A DNA stretch of 64,000 bases from CBDIBC01 sp965276635 (GCA_965276635.1 CBDIBC010000005.1:1736001-1800000), one strand, 5' to 3'. Counted from the first letter of the stretch, positions 41,895 through 51,053 are shown. Numbers and translations are program-made. The notes: generated from the sequence alone by a model not told the origin.

Positions 41895-44600
41895 TCAGGC
41901 CCCGTCGGCCGTCCCGTAGAACACCCGCTCGACCACCCGCCGGCTGCGGCGGGTGCGTCGGCGGTACTCCTCCCGGAGCCCCGTCGCCGTGGTCCCGAAG
42001 CTGCGCGCCAGGGATGTGAGCACCGGTCCGGCGGCGGGAAGGGCGTCGCCGTGCGATCCGCGAACCAGGGCGAGGCGGTTCCTGGTCCGCTCGCAGAACC
42101 GGTAGGCGTCGAGCAGGATGCGAGCGTCCCCGGGGTCGAGGGCGCCCACCTTGACGAGGGCGTCGAGGGCATCCATGGTGCCGGGGCCGCGGACCCCGTG
42201 GCGGAGCTGGAGCAGCTGCACGGTCCACTCCACGTCCGACAGCGAGCCGCGGCCCAGCTTCAGGTGGAACTGTGGGTCCTCGCCGGCAGGGATGCGCTCG
42301 CGCTCGACGCGCGCCTTGCTCCGGCGGATGGCCCGCTCGTCGTCGTCGGTCAGCGGCCGGTCCCACACGAAGCGTTCGGCCACGGCGGCGAAGCGATGGC
42401 CCAGCTCGGCGTCGCCGGCGATCCAGCGGCTGCGCAGCAAGGCCTGGCGCTCCCAGGTCTCTGCCCACCGTGCGTAGTAGGACGTGTAGGCGTTGAGGCT
42501 GCGCACGATCGGGCCTTGGCGCCCCTCGGGCCGCAACGACGTGTCGAGCGGATAGACGCCCGTCGCTGGTGTCTCGCCCCGCACCAGGTGGACGAACCGG
42601 GCGGCCAGCGTCTCGGCTCGTCGGGCCGCCTCGGCGTCATGCTCTTCGGCGTCGAAGACCAGCATCACGTCCAGGTCGCTCGCGTAGGACAGCTCACGGC
42701 CGCCCAGGCGGCCCATGGCGATGACCGCCAGGGGCACGTCGGCATCGGTGTCGACGGCGCCGAGGGCTGTGCGCATGACCGACTCGGCCAGGGTGGTCAG
42801 CGCCCGCCCGGTGACGTCGATCTCGGCCCGGCCGAGGACGTCGTCGGCGGCGATCTCGAAGGTGGCCGCCCGCCGCCAGGCGGCCAGGCCCTCCTGCACC
42901 TCCCGAGGCTTGCGCCGCCACACCAGCGATCGCTGCCCGGCCACCAGTCGATCGGCGTCGTCGCCGGCTGCCGGACCGGAGGCGAAGCTGCGCAGGAGAT
43001 CGGGGCGGCGCAGCAGCGTCCGGGCGAACCCCGGGCCCGTCCCCAGCAGGCAGCACAGCTGCCTGGCCGATTCCGCCGACTCGCGGAACACCGACGTGAG
43101 CACGCCCCGGGCGTGGTGGTTCTCGGCCAACGATCGCAGTCCCAACAGCCCGAGGTCCGGGTCGGGAGCCTGCGAGAGCCACTCCATGACCAGGGGGAGC
43201 AGCTGTTGCCACAGATGTGACGAGCGGGACAGGCCTCGGGTCAGCTCGACGACGGCGGCCCGGGTCCGAGCGGCATCGGAGAAGCCGAAGGCGGCCAGGC
43301 GGTCTCCCAGGGCGGCGCGGCTGAGCGCCGGGCCGACCGTGGCGACCGGGCTGGTCGGACGGATCGACGGCAGCTCGACGGAGAAGGCCTCCAGGAGGGG
43401 GCGGAAGAACAGCCGCTCATGGATGGAGCGAACGGTCGCCTGGTGGGATCGCAGCTCCTCTTCGAAGCCGGCGCGTGCCGTGCGGTCGGGGCCGTCCCGG
43501 AACCCGAGGATCCGCGCCAGGCGGTCTCGTGCGTCACCATTGGTGGGTACGGCGTGGACGGGCTGGTCCTCCCACAGCTGCAGGCGGTGCTCGACGGTAC
43601 GCAACCACCGGTAGGCGCCGAGCAGGGCGTCGGCGTCGTCCCGGGCCACGTAGCCGCCGTCGGCCAGCGCCGCCAACGCGGGGACGGTGGCGCGCCCACG
43701 CAGCCCCGGATCGGCCCGCCCGTGGACGAGCTGCAGCAGCTGCACGGCGAACTCGATGTCACGGATGCCGCCCCGCCCGCGCTTCAGCTCGCGGTCGGTG
43801 AGCCCACGCCGCGACATCTCCCGCTCGGCGCGGACCTTCATGGCCCGTACCTCGCGCAGCTCGTCAGCTCCGAAGGGTCGCTCCCACACGCGCTGGGCGG
43901 CTGCTTCCTGCCAGGCCGCAGCCACGGTTCGGTCGCCCGCGACCGGGCGAGCCTTCAGCAGGGCCTGGAACTCCCAGGTACGGGCCCACCGGTCCCAGTA
44001 CGACTGGTAGGAGGCGAGGGTCCGGATCAGGGGCCCGTTACGTCCCTCGGGCCGCAGGTCCATGTCGGTGCGCCATACCGGCCGCAGCCGGTCGAGGACG
44101 CCCCGGGGGTCGCCGTCGCCCACGAAGAGCAGGTCGATGTCGCTGGCGTAGTTCAGCTCTTCGGCGCCGAGCTTGCCCATGGCGATCACCGCCAGCGCTC
44201 CATGCTGGTCGCTGCGCTCGCAAGCGGCGACCAGCAGGTCGTCGGCCAGCGCGCTCAAGGCCGCCACCACGTCGGCGAGCGGGTCCCGACCCGTCAGGTC
44301 ACGGGCGGCGATCCGCAGCACCTCCCGTCGCTTCCAGCGGGCCAGGTCCCCGCCGGCGTCGAGGGCGGGTCGCCGGTCGAGGTCGGCCAGGATGTCGACG
44401 GCGCCGGGATCGGTGAGGCACCAGCGGGCCAGGAAGGGGCTGGCCGCCGTCACCGTCACCAGCCCGACGCGCAGGGATCGGTCCCCACTCAGGCGGCTGC
44501 GTAGTCCCGGGTGCTCGCCGATGAGCCGGTCGATGGCGCGGCCCGCTGCGGAGGGGTCGGCGCTCCTCTCGACATCGGCGGTCCAGGCGGGCACGACCAC
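41895..44600 (-). CDS. glnE: Bifunctional glutamine synthetase adenylyltransferase/deadenylase
   Basis: A 901-residue GlnE that modifies the tyrosine in GlnA (DLYDLPPEE). It has two nucleotidyltransferase domains: VIAMGKLGAEELNYASDIDL at residues ~138-157 and VIAMGRLGGRELSYASDLDV at ~618-637, both with the catalytic Gly-Ser-x-Asp-x-Asp-like pattern (S-D-I-D, S-D-L-D). The helical linker domains include ERPFGADELREVRAMKVRAE and the GlnD/GlnE-type ends HGVRGPGTMDALDALVKVGAL. The GTG at 44600 is chosen; upstream sequence is Arg/Gly-rich without similarity. The gene is 35 kb from glnA now, about 8 kb if the element is excised. Confidence 0.93.
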   Translation of the reverse strand: MVVPAWTADVERSADPSAAGRAIDRLIGEHPGLRSRLSGDRSLRVGLVTVTAASPFLARWCLTDPGAVDILADLDRRPALDAGGDLARWKRREVLRIAARDLTGRDPLADVVAALSALADDLLVAACERSDQHGALAVIAMGKLGAEELNYASDIDLLFVGDGDPRGVLDRLRPVWRTDMDLRPEGRNGPLIRTLASYQSYWDRWARTWEFQALLKARPVAGDRTVAAAWQEAAAQRVWERPFGADELREVRAMKVRAEREMSRRGLTDRELKRGRGGIRDIEFAVQLLQLVHGRADPGLRGRATVPALAALADGGYVARDDADALLGAYRWLRTVEHRLQLWEDQPVHAVPTNGDARDRLARILGFRDGPDRTARAGFEEELRSHQATVRSIHERLFFRPLLEAFSVELPSIRPTSPVATVGPALSRAALGDRLAAFGFSDAARTRAAVVELTRGLSRSSHLWQQLLPLVMEWLSQAPDPDLGLLGLRSLAENHHARGVLTSVFRESAESARQLCCLLGTGPGFARTLLRRPDLLRSFASGPAAGDDADRLVAGQRSLVWRRKPREVQEGLAAWRRAATFEIAADDVLGRAEIDVTGRALTTLAESVMRTALGAVDTDADVPLAVIAMGRLGGRELSYASDLDVMLVFDAEEHDAEAARRAETLAARFVHLVRGETPATGVYPLDTSLRPEGRQGPIVRSLNAYTSYYARWAETWERQALLRSRWIAGDAELGHRFAAVAERFVWDRPLTDDDERAIRRSKARVERERIPAGEDPQFHLKLGRGSLSDVEWTVQLLQLRHGVRGPGTMDALDALVKVGALDPGDARILLDAYRFCERTRNRLALVRGSHGDALPAAGPVLTSLARSFGTTATGLREEYRRRTRRSRRVVERVFYGTADGA

Positions 44601-44650
44601 ATGGTCAGTGTGGCCCGGGCGGCGCTGGTGCTCAATGCCGCGCCGGACGG

Positions 44651-46141
44651 TCAGGAGACGGCGATCAGCTGCTCCTGGTGGGGGGTGGCATCGACCTCGC
44701 GCCCGGCTCGCACCAGGAGCAGGGTCGCGACCAGCGCCACACCGATGAGGCCCGCACCCCAACCGAAGGCCACCACGTAGCCGTGCACGGCTGCCCCGGC
44801 GGTGGCCAAGGGGCTGGTCCCATGGGTGCCGATGTACGCCGTGCTGGCTGTGGCGGCGAGCGTGTTCAACAGGGCGGTACCAACGGAGCCACCGACCTGT
44901 TGGGTGGTGTTCACCATGGCACTGGCCACCCCGGCGTCACTGTCCGAGATGCCGATCAGGGCGGTGGAGGACACGGGCACGAAGACCAGGCCCATGCCGA
45001 GGCTCATGACCAGCTCCGGTCCCAGGATGTGCGTCAGGTACCCGCTGTGCACACCGAGCAGGGTGAACAGCCCCAGGCCGGTGCCGGCCATGGTCAGGCC
45101 GACCGGTAGCGCCCAACGCGCGCCCAGGCGGGGCATGACCGCGCTGGCCACGCCGGCCGAGACGATCACTCCCAGCGAGAACGGCAGGAAGGCCAAGCCG
45201 GATTTGAGAGCGGAGTAGTGCAGGGTCTGTTGCATGTAGTACGTGAGGAAGAGCGACATCCCGAACAGGGCGGCACCCGTGAGGGTGGAGGCGATGAACG
45301 ACCCGGCTCGGTTCCGCTCGGTTACCACCCGGAGGGGCAGGAGGGGCGCCGGGCTGCGCCGCTCGATGAGCACGAATGCGACCAGGCACACCACGGCGGC
45401 CACGATGAACGACAGCGTGACGGGGGAGGACCATCCGTCCGTCTCCGCCTTCGTCATGCCATACACCAGCGCCACCAGCCCGGCCGTAACGGTGACGGTG
45501 CCGGGGATGTCGTAGCGGGGGTGGCCATCGACCCGACTCTCCCGGACGAAGCGGGCGGCGCCGAACGCGGTCAGGACAGCGATGGGCGCGTTCACCAGCA
45601 GGCACCACCGCCACGACACGTACTGGGTGAGCACGCCGCCGAGGATGAGACCCATGGCCAGCCCGGCCCCGGCGATGCCGCCGTAGACGCCGAAGGCCTT
45701 GGCCCGCTCGCGCGGGTCGGTGAACGTCACCTGCAGCAGCGAGAGCGACGCGGGCGCCATCACCGCCGCGAACGCACCCTGCAGGGCACGGGCCGTGAAC
45801 AGGAGGGCGGCGTCCGGGGCCAGGCCCCCCAGCGCCGAGGCGGCGGCGAAGCCGATGAGGCCCAGGAGGAAGACCCGCTTCCGGCCGACGTAGTCGGCGA
45901 TGCGGCCCCCCAGGAGGAGAAGGCCGCCGAAGGCCAGGGTGTAGGCGGTCACCACCCACTGGCGGTCAGCGGTCGAGATGTGCAACGCCCGTTGGGCGGA
46001 AGGCAGCGCGATGTTCACGACCGACGCGTCCACCACGATCATCAGCTGGGCGATGGCGATGAACGCCAGGGCGATCCACCGCCTGGGGTCGGGTGAAACG
46101 GCCGTCTCGCTCGGCGAAGGAGAGGTGTCGGTGGCGCGCAT
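44651..46141 (-). CDS. DHA2-family (EmrB/QacA-like) 14-helix drug exporter
   Basis: A 496-residue MFS pump: PRRWIALAFIAIAQLMIVVD and ASVVNIALPSAQRALHIS at the first helix, GGRIADYVGRKRVFLLGLIG (motif A), and motif C-like GIAGAGLAMGLILGGVL. Expected to export drugs or metabolites by proton antiport. Its ATG overlaps the TetR stop by one base (TGATG), so the regulator and pump form one operon controlled by the palindrome at 46776. Confidence 0.9.
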   Translation of the reverse strand: MRATDTSPSPSETAVSPDPRRWIALAFIAIAQLMIVVDASVVNIALPSAQRALHISTADRQWVVTAYTLAFGGLLLLGGRIADYVGRKRVFLLGLIGFAAASALGGLAPDAALLFTARALQGAFAAVMAPASLSLLQVTFTDPRERAKAFGVYGGIAGAGLAMGLILGGVLTQYVSWRWCLLVNAPIAVLTAFGAARFVRESRVDGHPRYDIPGTVTVTAGLVALVYGMTKAETDGWSSPVTLSFIVAAVVCLVAFVLIERRSPAPLLPLRVVTERNRAGSFIASTLTGAALFGMSLFLTYYMQQTLHYSALKSGLAFLPFSLGVIVSAGVASAVMPRLGARWALPVGLTMAGTGLGLFTLLGVHSGYLTHILGPELVMSLGMGLVFVPVSSTALIGISDSDAGVASAMVNTTQQVGGSVGTALLNTLAATASTAYIGTHGTSPLATAGAAVHGYVVAFGWGAGLIGVALVATLLLVRAGREVDATPHQEQLIAVS

Positions 46142-46752
46142 CAGTGGCTCCGGGAGGGCTCGAGGATCGGGAGGAGGACGTCGTCGACCACCTCGTCGCG
46201 CCAGTGGTCGTCGAGCAGTCCGCCCGACGTCAGGCGGAACATGGCCATGGCGGGCGCGATGGTGTCGACCAGCTCGGGGCGGCCGCACGAGACGGGCTCG
46301 GCCCGCCGCCGGGCCTGGGCCGCGATCTGGCCCATCGGCGATCGGTCGTGGAGCAGCTGCCTGCGCAGGGACCGGCCCAGGTCGGGATCGGCCCGGGCGG
46401 CGAGGGCCAAGCCGAACAGGAGGTCCCCCTGCTCGCCGGTCATGGCCGATCGGACACGGTCCACGACCACGGCCAGGTCGCCGCGGAGCGTGCCGGTGTC
46501 GGGTACCTCGGCCTGGTGGGGGACGGCCACGCCCATGGCGGCGGCGACCAGCTCGGTCTTGCCCGGCCAGCGCCGGTAGATGGTCGCCTTGCTCGCGTGG
46601 GCCCTGGTGGCCACCGCGTCGATGGTCAGCCGGTCGTAGCCCACCTCGGTCAGCAGGGCGATGGCGGCATCCAAGATGGCCAGCTCGCGGGCGGTATCGC
46701 GGGGGCGGCCGTGGGTTGGGGGCAGGCTGGAGGGAGGGAGGGTGGCAGTCAT
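46141..46752 (-). CDS. TetR-family repressor of the DHA2 pump
   Basis: A 203-residue regulator. The helix-turn-helix is ILDAAIALLTEVGYDRLTID and AVATRAHASKATIYRRWPGK, with a helical C-terminal ligand domain. The ATG at 46752 (MTATLPPSSLPPTHGRPRD) is preferred; the longer frame from 46830 would cover the operator. First gene of the pump operon. Confidence 0.9.
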   Translation of the reverse strand: MTATLPPSSLPPTHGRPRDTARELAILDAAIALLTEVGYDRLTIDAVATRAHASKATIYRRWPGKTELVAAAMGVAVPHQAEVPDTGTLRGDLAVVVDRVRSAMTGEQGDLLFGLALAARADPDLGRSLRRQLLHDRSPMGQIAAQARRRAEPVSCGRPELVDTIAPAMAMFRLTSGGLLDDHWRDEVVDDVLLPILEPSRSH

Positions 46753-46775
46753 GGTCTGGCGAGGTCGCACCGGGT

Positions 46776-46792
46776 TACGGAACGATTCCGTA
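46776..46792. promoter_or_regulatory. Palindromic operator for the TetR-pump operon
   Basis: TACGGAA-CGA-TTCCGTA is a perfect 7-3-7 inverted repeat, 24 bp upstream of the TetR start codon, typical of autoregulated TetR repressors. Binding is inferred. Confidence 0.6.
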
Positions 46793-46915
46793 CCGTTGGC
46801 AAGGTACCCGGGTCCTCCCTTCGCCGGCACCGGTCAGGTGTCACACACGGGGTCGCGGTCGTCCCGGGCTCCTTTGCCCCCGCCCGCCTCGGCACGCGGC
46901 GTAGCCTCCACCACG

Positions 46916-48640
46916 ATGAGCCGACTCCGCGTGGCGCTCTGCCAGATGAACCCCACCGTCGGCGACCTGGGCGGGAACGTCGAGCAGATCGTCGCCGCCC
47001 TCGCCACCGCCGAGGACGCCGGCTGCGACCTCGCGGTGTTCGGCGAGCTGGCCGTCACCGGGTACCCCCCCGAGGACCTGCTCCTCAAGCCCGGCTTCGT
47101 GGCCGACAACCTGGCCGCCCTCACCAAGATCGCCGCCACCACCGGGCGTTGCGCCGTCGTCGTCGGCTTCGTCGACCAGGGCGCTGACCTGCACAACGCC
47201 GCCGCCGTGTGCGCGGACGGCGAGGTCCGCGGCGTGTACCACAAGCAAGAGCTGCCGAACTACAGCGTCTTCGACGAGAAGCGCTACTTCGCCCCTGGCA
47301 CCGGCGCCACCCAGCTGTGGCTCATCGGCGGCGTGCGGGTCGGTGTCTCCATCTGCGAAGACGCCTGGAACCCGACCGGGCCGATCGCGGCCCAGGGCGC
47401 GGCCGGCGCCGAGCTGGTCGTCAACATCAACGGCTCGCCGTACTACGCCGGTCGCCTCCTCGAGCGCCGCCAGATGCTCGCCACTCGGGCGGCGGACGCC
47501 TCCGTCACCCTCGTCTACGTGAACCAGGTGGGGGGCCAGGACGAGCTGGTGTTCGACGGTGGCTCGGTGGTCTACGACGCCGCCGGCCATCTTGTCGCGT
47601 CGCTGCCGCAGTTCGCCGCGGCGGTCGTGCCCGTCGATCTCGACGTTCGGCCCGTGTACCGCCAGCGCCTGCTGGATCCGCGGGGACGGTCGCCGGTGCC
47701 GCCGTTGCCGACGGTGCCGGTGAGCGAGGCTCCCCGCCAGGCGCCCGACGCCGGTCGCCTGGCGGCACCGTTCGCCCGGCCGTTGGATGCCGACGCCGAG
47801 GTGTACCGGGCACTCGTCACCGGCACCCGCGACTACGTCACCAAGAACGGCTTCGACGACGTGGTCATCGGCCTGTCCGGCGGCATCGATTCGTCGATCG
47901 TGGCGGCCATCGCCACCGACGCCGTCGGCCCCGACCGGGTCCACGGTGTGGCCATGCCTTCTCGTTACTCCACCGAAGGGGCGAACACCGATGCCGCAGA
48001 CCTCGCCCGCCGGCTGGGCATCGACTACCGCACCATCGCCATCGAACCGGCCCATGCCGCCCTGGTCGACATGCTGGCACCCAGCTTCGCCGGGCGCGAC
48101 GAAGACATGACCGAGGAGAACCTGCAGAGCCGCATCCGGGGCGTCGTCCTCATGGCGCTGTCGAACAAGTTCGGGTGGATGGTGCTCACCACCGGGAACA
48201 AGAGCGAGTCCGCCGTCGGCTACTCCACCCTCTACGGCGACACCGCCGGCGGCTTCGCCGTCATCAAGGATGTGCCGAAGACACTCGTCTACCGGCTCTG
48301 CCGGTGGCGCAACGGCGTCGACATCGGCGGCCGCCGCGACGTCATCCCCACGACGGTTCTGACCAAGGCGCCCTCTGCCGAGCTGCGCCCGGATCAGCGC
48401 GACGACGACAGCCTGCCGCCGTACGAGGTGCTCGATCCCATCCTGGAGGCCTACGTAGAAGGCGATCTGACCGCCGCCGAGCTGGTGGCGGCCGGCTTCG
48501 ACGACGAGCTGGTCCGGGGCATCGTCCGCCTGGTCGACGTAGCCGAGTACAAGCGGCGTCAGTCGCCGCCCGGCGTGCGCGTCACGCCCAAGGCCTTCGG
48601 CAAGGACCGCCGGGTGCCCATCACCAACCGCTACCGGTAG
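46916..48640 (+). CDS. nadE: Glutamine-dependent NAD+ synthetase
   Basis: A 574-residue enzyme making NAD+ from deamido-NAD+ and ATP with glutamine-derived ammonia. The N-terminal nitrilase-type glutaminase has Glu in FGELAVTGYPPEDLL, Lys in YHKQELPNYSVFDEKR and Cys in VSICEDAWNP. The C-terminal synthetase has the PP-loop VIGLSGGIDSSIVAAIAT and MVLTTGNKSESAVGYSTLYG. The ATG at 46916 (MSRLRVALCQMNPTVGD) matches the family start. Consumption of glutamine links it to the nearby synthetases. Confidence 0.95.
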   Translation: MSRLRVALCQMNPTVGDLGGNVEQIVAALATAEDAGCDLAVFGELAVTGYPPEDLLLKPGFVADNLAALTKIAATTGRCAVVVGFVDQGADLHNAAAVCADGEVRGVYHKQELPNYSVFDEKRYFAPGTGATQLWLIGGVRVGVSICEDAWNPTGPIAAQGAAGAELVVNINGSPYYAGRLLERRQMLATRAADASVTLVYVNQVGGQDELVFDGGSVVYDAAGHLVASLPQFAAAVVPVDLDVRPVYRQRLLDPRGRSPVPPLPTVPVSEAPRQAPDAGRLAAPFARPLDADAEVYRALVTGTRDYVTKNGFDDVVIGLSGGIDSSIVAAIATDAVGPDRVHGVAMPSRYSTEGANTDAADLARRLGIDYRTIAIEPAHAALVDMLAPSFAGRDEDMTEENLQSRIRGVVLMALSNKFGWMVLTTGNKSESAVGYSTLYGDTAGGFAVIKDVPKTLVYRLCRWRNGVDIGGRRDVIPTTVLTKAPSAELRPDQRDDDSLPPYEVLDPILEAYVEGDLTAAELVAAGFDDELVRGIVRLVDVAEYKRRQSPPGVRVTPKAFGKDRRVPITNRYR

Positions 48641-48686
48641 GCAAGGCGCAAGCGGCGCTCTCGCCATCGCTTAGGCTGGCTGGGTC

Positions 48687-49370
48687 GTGCCCACCTCCGC
48701 CGCCGTGCCTGCCACGTCTCCAACCCATCCAAGGGGAGCGGTGCCGCCCCGGCGGACGCGAGCGCGCCGGGGCGACGGTGAACGACTGCGCGACGAGATC
48801 CTGGCCGCCGCCGAGCGCATGCTCATCGAGACCAACGACCAGGCTGCCCTCTCGATCCGAGCCATCGCCGCGGCCGTCGGCGTGACCGCCCCCTCCATCT
48901 ACCTGCACTTCGCCGATCGCAACGACCTCCTGTTCGCGGTCTGCGAGCGTCACGCCCTGCGCCTGGAGGCAGAGATGGCGGCGGCGGCCGACGGTGTTAC
49001 CGACCCGGTCGAGCGGCTCCGTCGCCGCGGCCTGGCCTACCTGCACTACGGCTTGGACCATCCCGAGCACTACCGGATCCTGATGCTCAGCCGACCAGAT
49101 GCCACGCCCGACCGCTTCACCGACGAGCGCCTGGCAGACACCGCCGGGCTGGTGCCCGTCGCCGAGGACGTGGCCGCCGCCATCGCCGTCGGCCTGGTCG
49201 CCGACCAGGACCCGCTGGAGGTGGCCAAGCTCCTGTGGATGCTCATCCACGGCATGGTGTCGCTGCTGATCAGCAAGCCGGAGTTCCCCTTCGGCGACCC
49301 CGAGCCGCTCTACGAGCGCCTCTTCGGCGTCCTGCGCGCCGGTCTCGCCGTACCGCCTACCCCGGCATGA
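48687..49370 (+). CDS. TetR-family transcriptional regulator
   Basis: A 227-residue protein with helix-turn-helix LRDEILAAAERMLIETNDQA and LSIRAIAAAVGVTAPSIYLH, and a TetR_C_33-like helical ligand domain (YLHYGLDHPEHYRILMLSRP). The GTG at 48687 is used; the first ~28 residues are basic and disordered. Its stop overlaps the ATG of the next gene (ATGA), suggesting joint expression. Confidence 0.85.
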   Translation: MPTSAAVPATSPTHPRGAVPPRRTRARRGDGERLRDEILAAAERMLIETNDQAALSIRAIAAAVGVTAPSIYLHFADRNDLLFAVCERHALRLEAEMAAAADGVTDPVERLRRRGLAYLHYGLDHPEHYRILMLSRPDATPDRFTDERLADTAGLVPVAEDVAAAIAVGLVADQDPLEVAKLLWMLIHGMVSLLISKPEFPFGDPEPLYERLFGVLRAGLAVPPTPA

Positions 49371-50059
49371 CCAGGGCGAGGACCCTGCAGGAGGCAGCCA
49401 CCGTCATCTGCGCGCTGCGTTGGGCGGAGCTGCAGCTCTACCAGGTCCTGGGTGGCTGGGCCTCCTCCATCGGGACCGAGCAGCGAGCGGGTGCGGGTGT
49501 GTTGGACAGCGGCGACGGCGCCCGCCGCGAGGGTGATGGCAGTCGCGGGGGTGACGGCGGCGGCGACGGCGGCGACGGCGGCAGCGACGGAGGCCGCCGC
49601 GGGGGCGATGGCGGCAGGGGGGGCGATGGCGGCGGGGGCGGTGGTCTGGCCGCCCTGGTCGACCGCCACAGCCAGCATGCCGCCTGGCGTGCCGCCCAGT
49701 GGTGGGACCGCCTGCCCGTGCTGGCCGGCGTGGAGCGCGACGTCCTGGTGCGGTCACCCAGCCCGGCCGCACAGGCTGGCGCAGCGGCGTTCGGGGCCCT
49801 CCACGACGATCTCTCCCGGCTGGCCGGCGCCTACCGGGTAGCGCTGCCTCGTGTCGCCTTGGCCTACCGCGAGATGCGGACCACGGCTTGCACCGTGTCC
49901 GACGCCCCGGCATTGCGTACCCTCGACCACGTCGAGGCCGACCTCTGGGCCGATTGGCGCGAGGGTGAGGCCGTCCTGGCCCGGCGCATTCGCTCGGCAA
50001 CCGACGCCGGCGTGGCGGCCGGGGCCGTGGCCGGCCTGGAGGCCCTCATCGTCGGGTAG
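49367..50059 (+). CDS. Protein of unknown function with Gly/Asp-rich insertion
   Basis: A 230-residue protein. Helical N-terminal part (MTRARTLQEAATVICALRWA and ELQLYQVLGGW), then a ~45-residue low-complexity insert of Gly/Asp/Arg built from GGCGAC-type codon repeats (~49545-49645), then a helical part (HAAWRAAQWWDRLPVLAGVE; ALAYREMRTTACTVSDAPAL). The two helical halves resemble a ferritin-like or DinB-like bundle in composition only. Translationally coupled to the TetR gene. Function unknown. Confidence 0.65.
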   Translation: MTRARTLQEAATVICALRWAELQLYQVLGGWASSIGTEQRAGAGVLDSGDGARREGDGSRGGDGGGDGGDGGSDGGRRGGDGGRGGDGGGGGGLAALVDRHSQHAAWRAAQWWDRLPVLAGVERDVLVRSPSPAAQAGAAAFGALHDDLSRLAGAYRVALPRVALAYREMRTTACTVSDAPALRTLDHVEADLWADWREGEAVLARRIRSATDAGVAAGAVAGLEALIVG

Positions 50060-50134
50060 GGCGTGCGGACGGGCGAGGCCGGCGTGGACACGCCGTGCAG
50101 ACCGGCCATGGACCCCGCCATGGACGACGATCGA

Positions 50135-50180
50135 ATTGTGTTCAATTTGGGGTGGGAAATCAACCACAATTGAACACAAT
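50135..50180. repeat. 13-bp inverted repeat, AT-rich
   Basis: ATTGTGTTCAATT (50135-50147) and AATTGAACACAAT (50168-50180) are exact inverted repeats with a 20-nt spacer, AT-rich within very GC-rich DNA. Convergent genes flank it, so a bidirectional terminator is possible; a protein-binding site is also possible. The following 50188-50254 contain CGCAGCCTGCC direct repeats. Confidence 0.55.
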
Positions 50181-50298
50181 CGGTGGGCCGCAGCCTGCCG
50201 CTCGCAGTTGCCCCCCGCAGCCTGCCGGCCGCAGCCTGCCCCCGCAACCTGCCGGTGTGCGCGCGCCGCCTCCGCCGCAACGTTGGCGAGCGCGCCGG

Positions 50299-50748
50299 TC
50301 AGCGGGCGCGACGGCGGGTGGGGACCCAGCGCGCGAAGCGGGCCAGCGACACCCGGATCAACAACCCGAACAGGGGGACGCCGACCAGGTAGACCCCGGC
50401 CAGGAGGGCCCCCGGCGCCTCCAGGTTCTCGGTCCACACCAGCCGGCTGCGGCCGCTGGGGAGGCGACTGACCTCGTAGGTGGCGTCGCCCTGGACGAAG
50501 GAGCCGACGTGGCGCAGCACCAGGCGGTGGGGAGGGTCCCATTCCGCGATCTCCATCGGGTCCTTGATGGCGAAGGGCCCGATGCCGGTCGTGGCCTCCA
50601 CGGTGGCGTTCAGCCCCCGCCCTCCTCCGGAGGTCGGCCGGACCGTGGAGGCCAGCACCCAGTGACGTTGGCCGGGCCAGTCGATGGCCGCTTCCCAGGT
50701 CTCTTCCTGCGTGGCGTCGATGTCGACGCTGGCGGAGACGGTGGCCAT
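50299..50748 (-). CDS. SRPBCC (polyketide cyclase-like) family protein
   Basis: A 149-residue START-like fold: MATVSASVDIDATQEETWEA then a helix, beta strands (GPFAIKDPMEIAEWDPPHRL; VLRHVGSFVQGDATYEVSRL), and a long C-terminal helix (GVPLFGLLIRVSLARFARWV) that is hydrophobic enough to be membrane-associated. Binds a hydrophobic ligand or acts in coenzyme Q-type chemistry; unknown here. The ATG at 50748 is chosen because sequence upstream is the tRNA-Sec gene. Confidence 0.8.
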   Translation of the reverse strand: MATVSASVDIDATQEETWEAAIDWPGQRHWVLASTVRPTSGGGRGLNATVEATTGIGPFAIKDPMEIAEWDPPHRLVLRHVGSFVQGDATYEVSRLPSGRSRLVWTENLEAPGALLAGVYLVGVPLFGLLIRVSLARFARWVPTRRRAR

Positions 50749-50782
50749 GGGTTCCGGCCCTCGACGGTACTCGGTAGGCGGG

Positions 50783-50878
50783 TGGCGGAGGTGGACGGGA
50801 ATCGAACCCGCCGCACGAGGGTCGCTCGTGCCACCCGCTTTGAAGGCGGGGGGGCCCACCAGGTGCCCGGACACCTCC
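50783..50878 (-). tRNA. selC: tRNA-Sec (anticodon TCA)
   Basis: The reverse complement begins GGAGGTGTCCGGGCACC and ends CACCTCCGCCA. The acceptor strands GGAGGTG and CACCTCC pair; the anticodon arm CCCGC-CTTCAAA-GCGGG contains TCA at 50841-50843; the extra arm is long (CACGAG-CGACC-CTCGTG); the T arm is GCGGG-TTCGATT-CCCGT; CCA is encoded, discriminator G. Length 96 nt and the long variable arm are selenocysteine-tRNA features. It reads UGA in selenoprotein mRNAs with SelA/SelB, which are not in this window. Confidence 0.9.
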
Positions 50879-50978
50879 CAGGGCCCCCGACCGTAACGCA
50901 CCCGCCCTCGGTCGGTCCGGGGCCGCCAGCCTCGATGACCATGTCGCCCGCGGCCGTGGTCAGATACGGTGTTGGCCC

Positions 50979-51053
50979 ATGAAGAAACTTCTCATCCTTG
51001 CCACGCTCGTCGGCTTGTCAGTGTTCGTCGGCAAGAAGCTCCGCTCCAGCTGA
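50979..51053 (+). CDS. 24-residue small membrane peptide
   Basis: ATG-initiated MKKLLILATLVGLSVFVGKK ending LRSS: one hydrophobic helix between basic ends. TACGGT at 50965-50970 is a TANNNT -10 box about 9 bp before the ATG, consistent with a leaderless message. It resembles the N-terminus of the short DLW-39-type proteins of actinobacteria but lacks their C-terminal part. Function unknown. Confidence 0.5.
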   Translation: MKKLLILATLVGLSVFVGKKLRSS

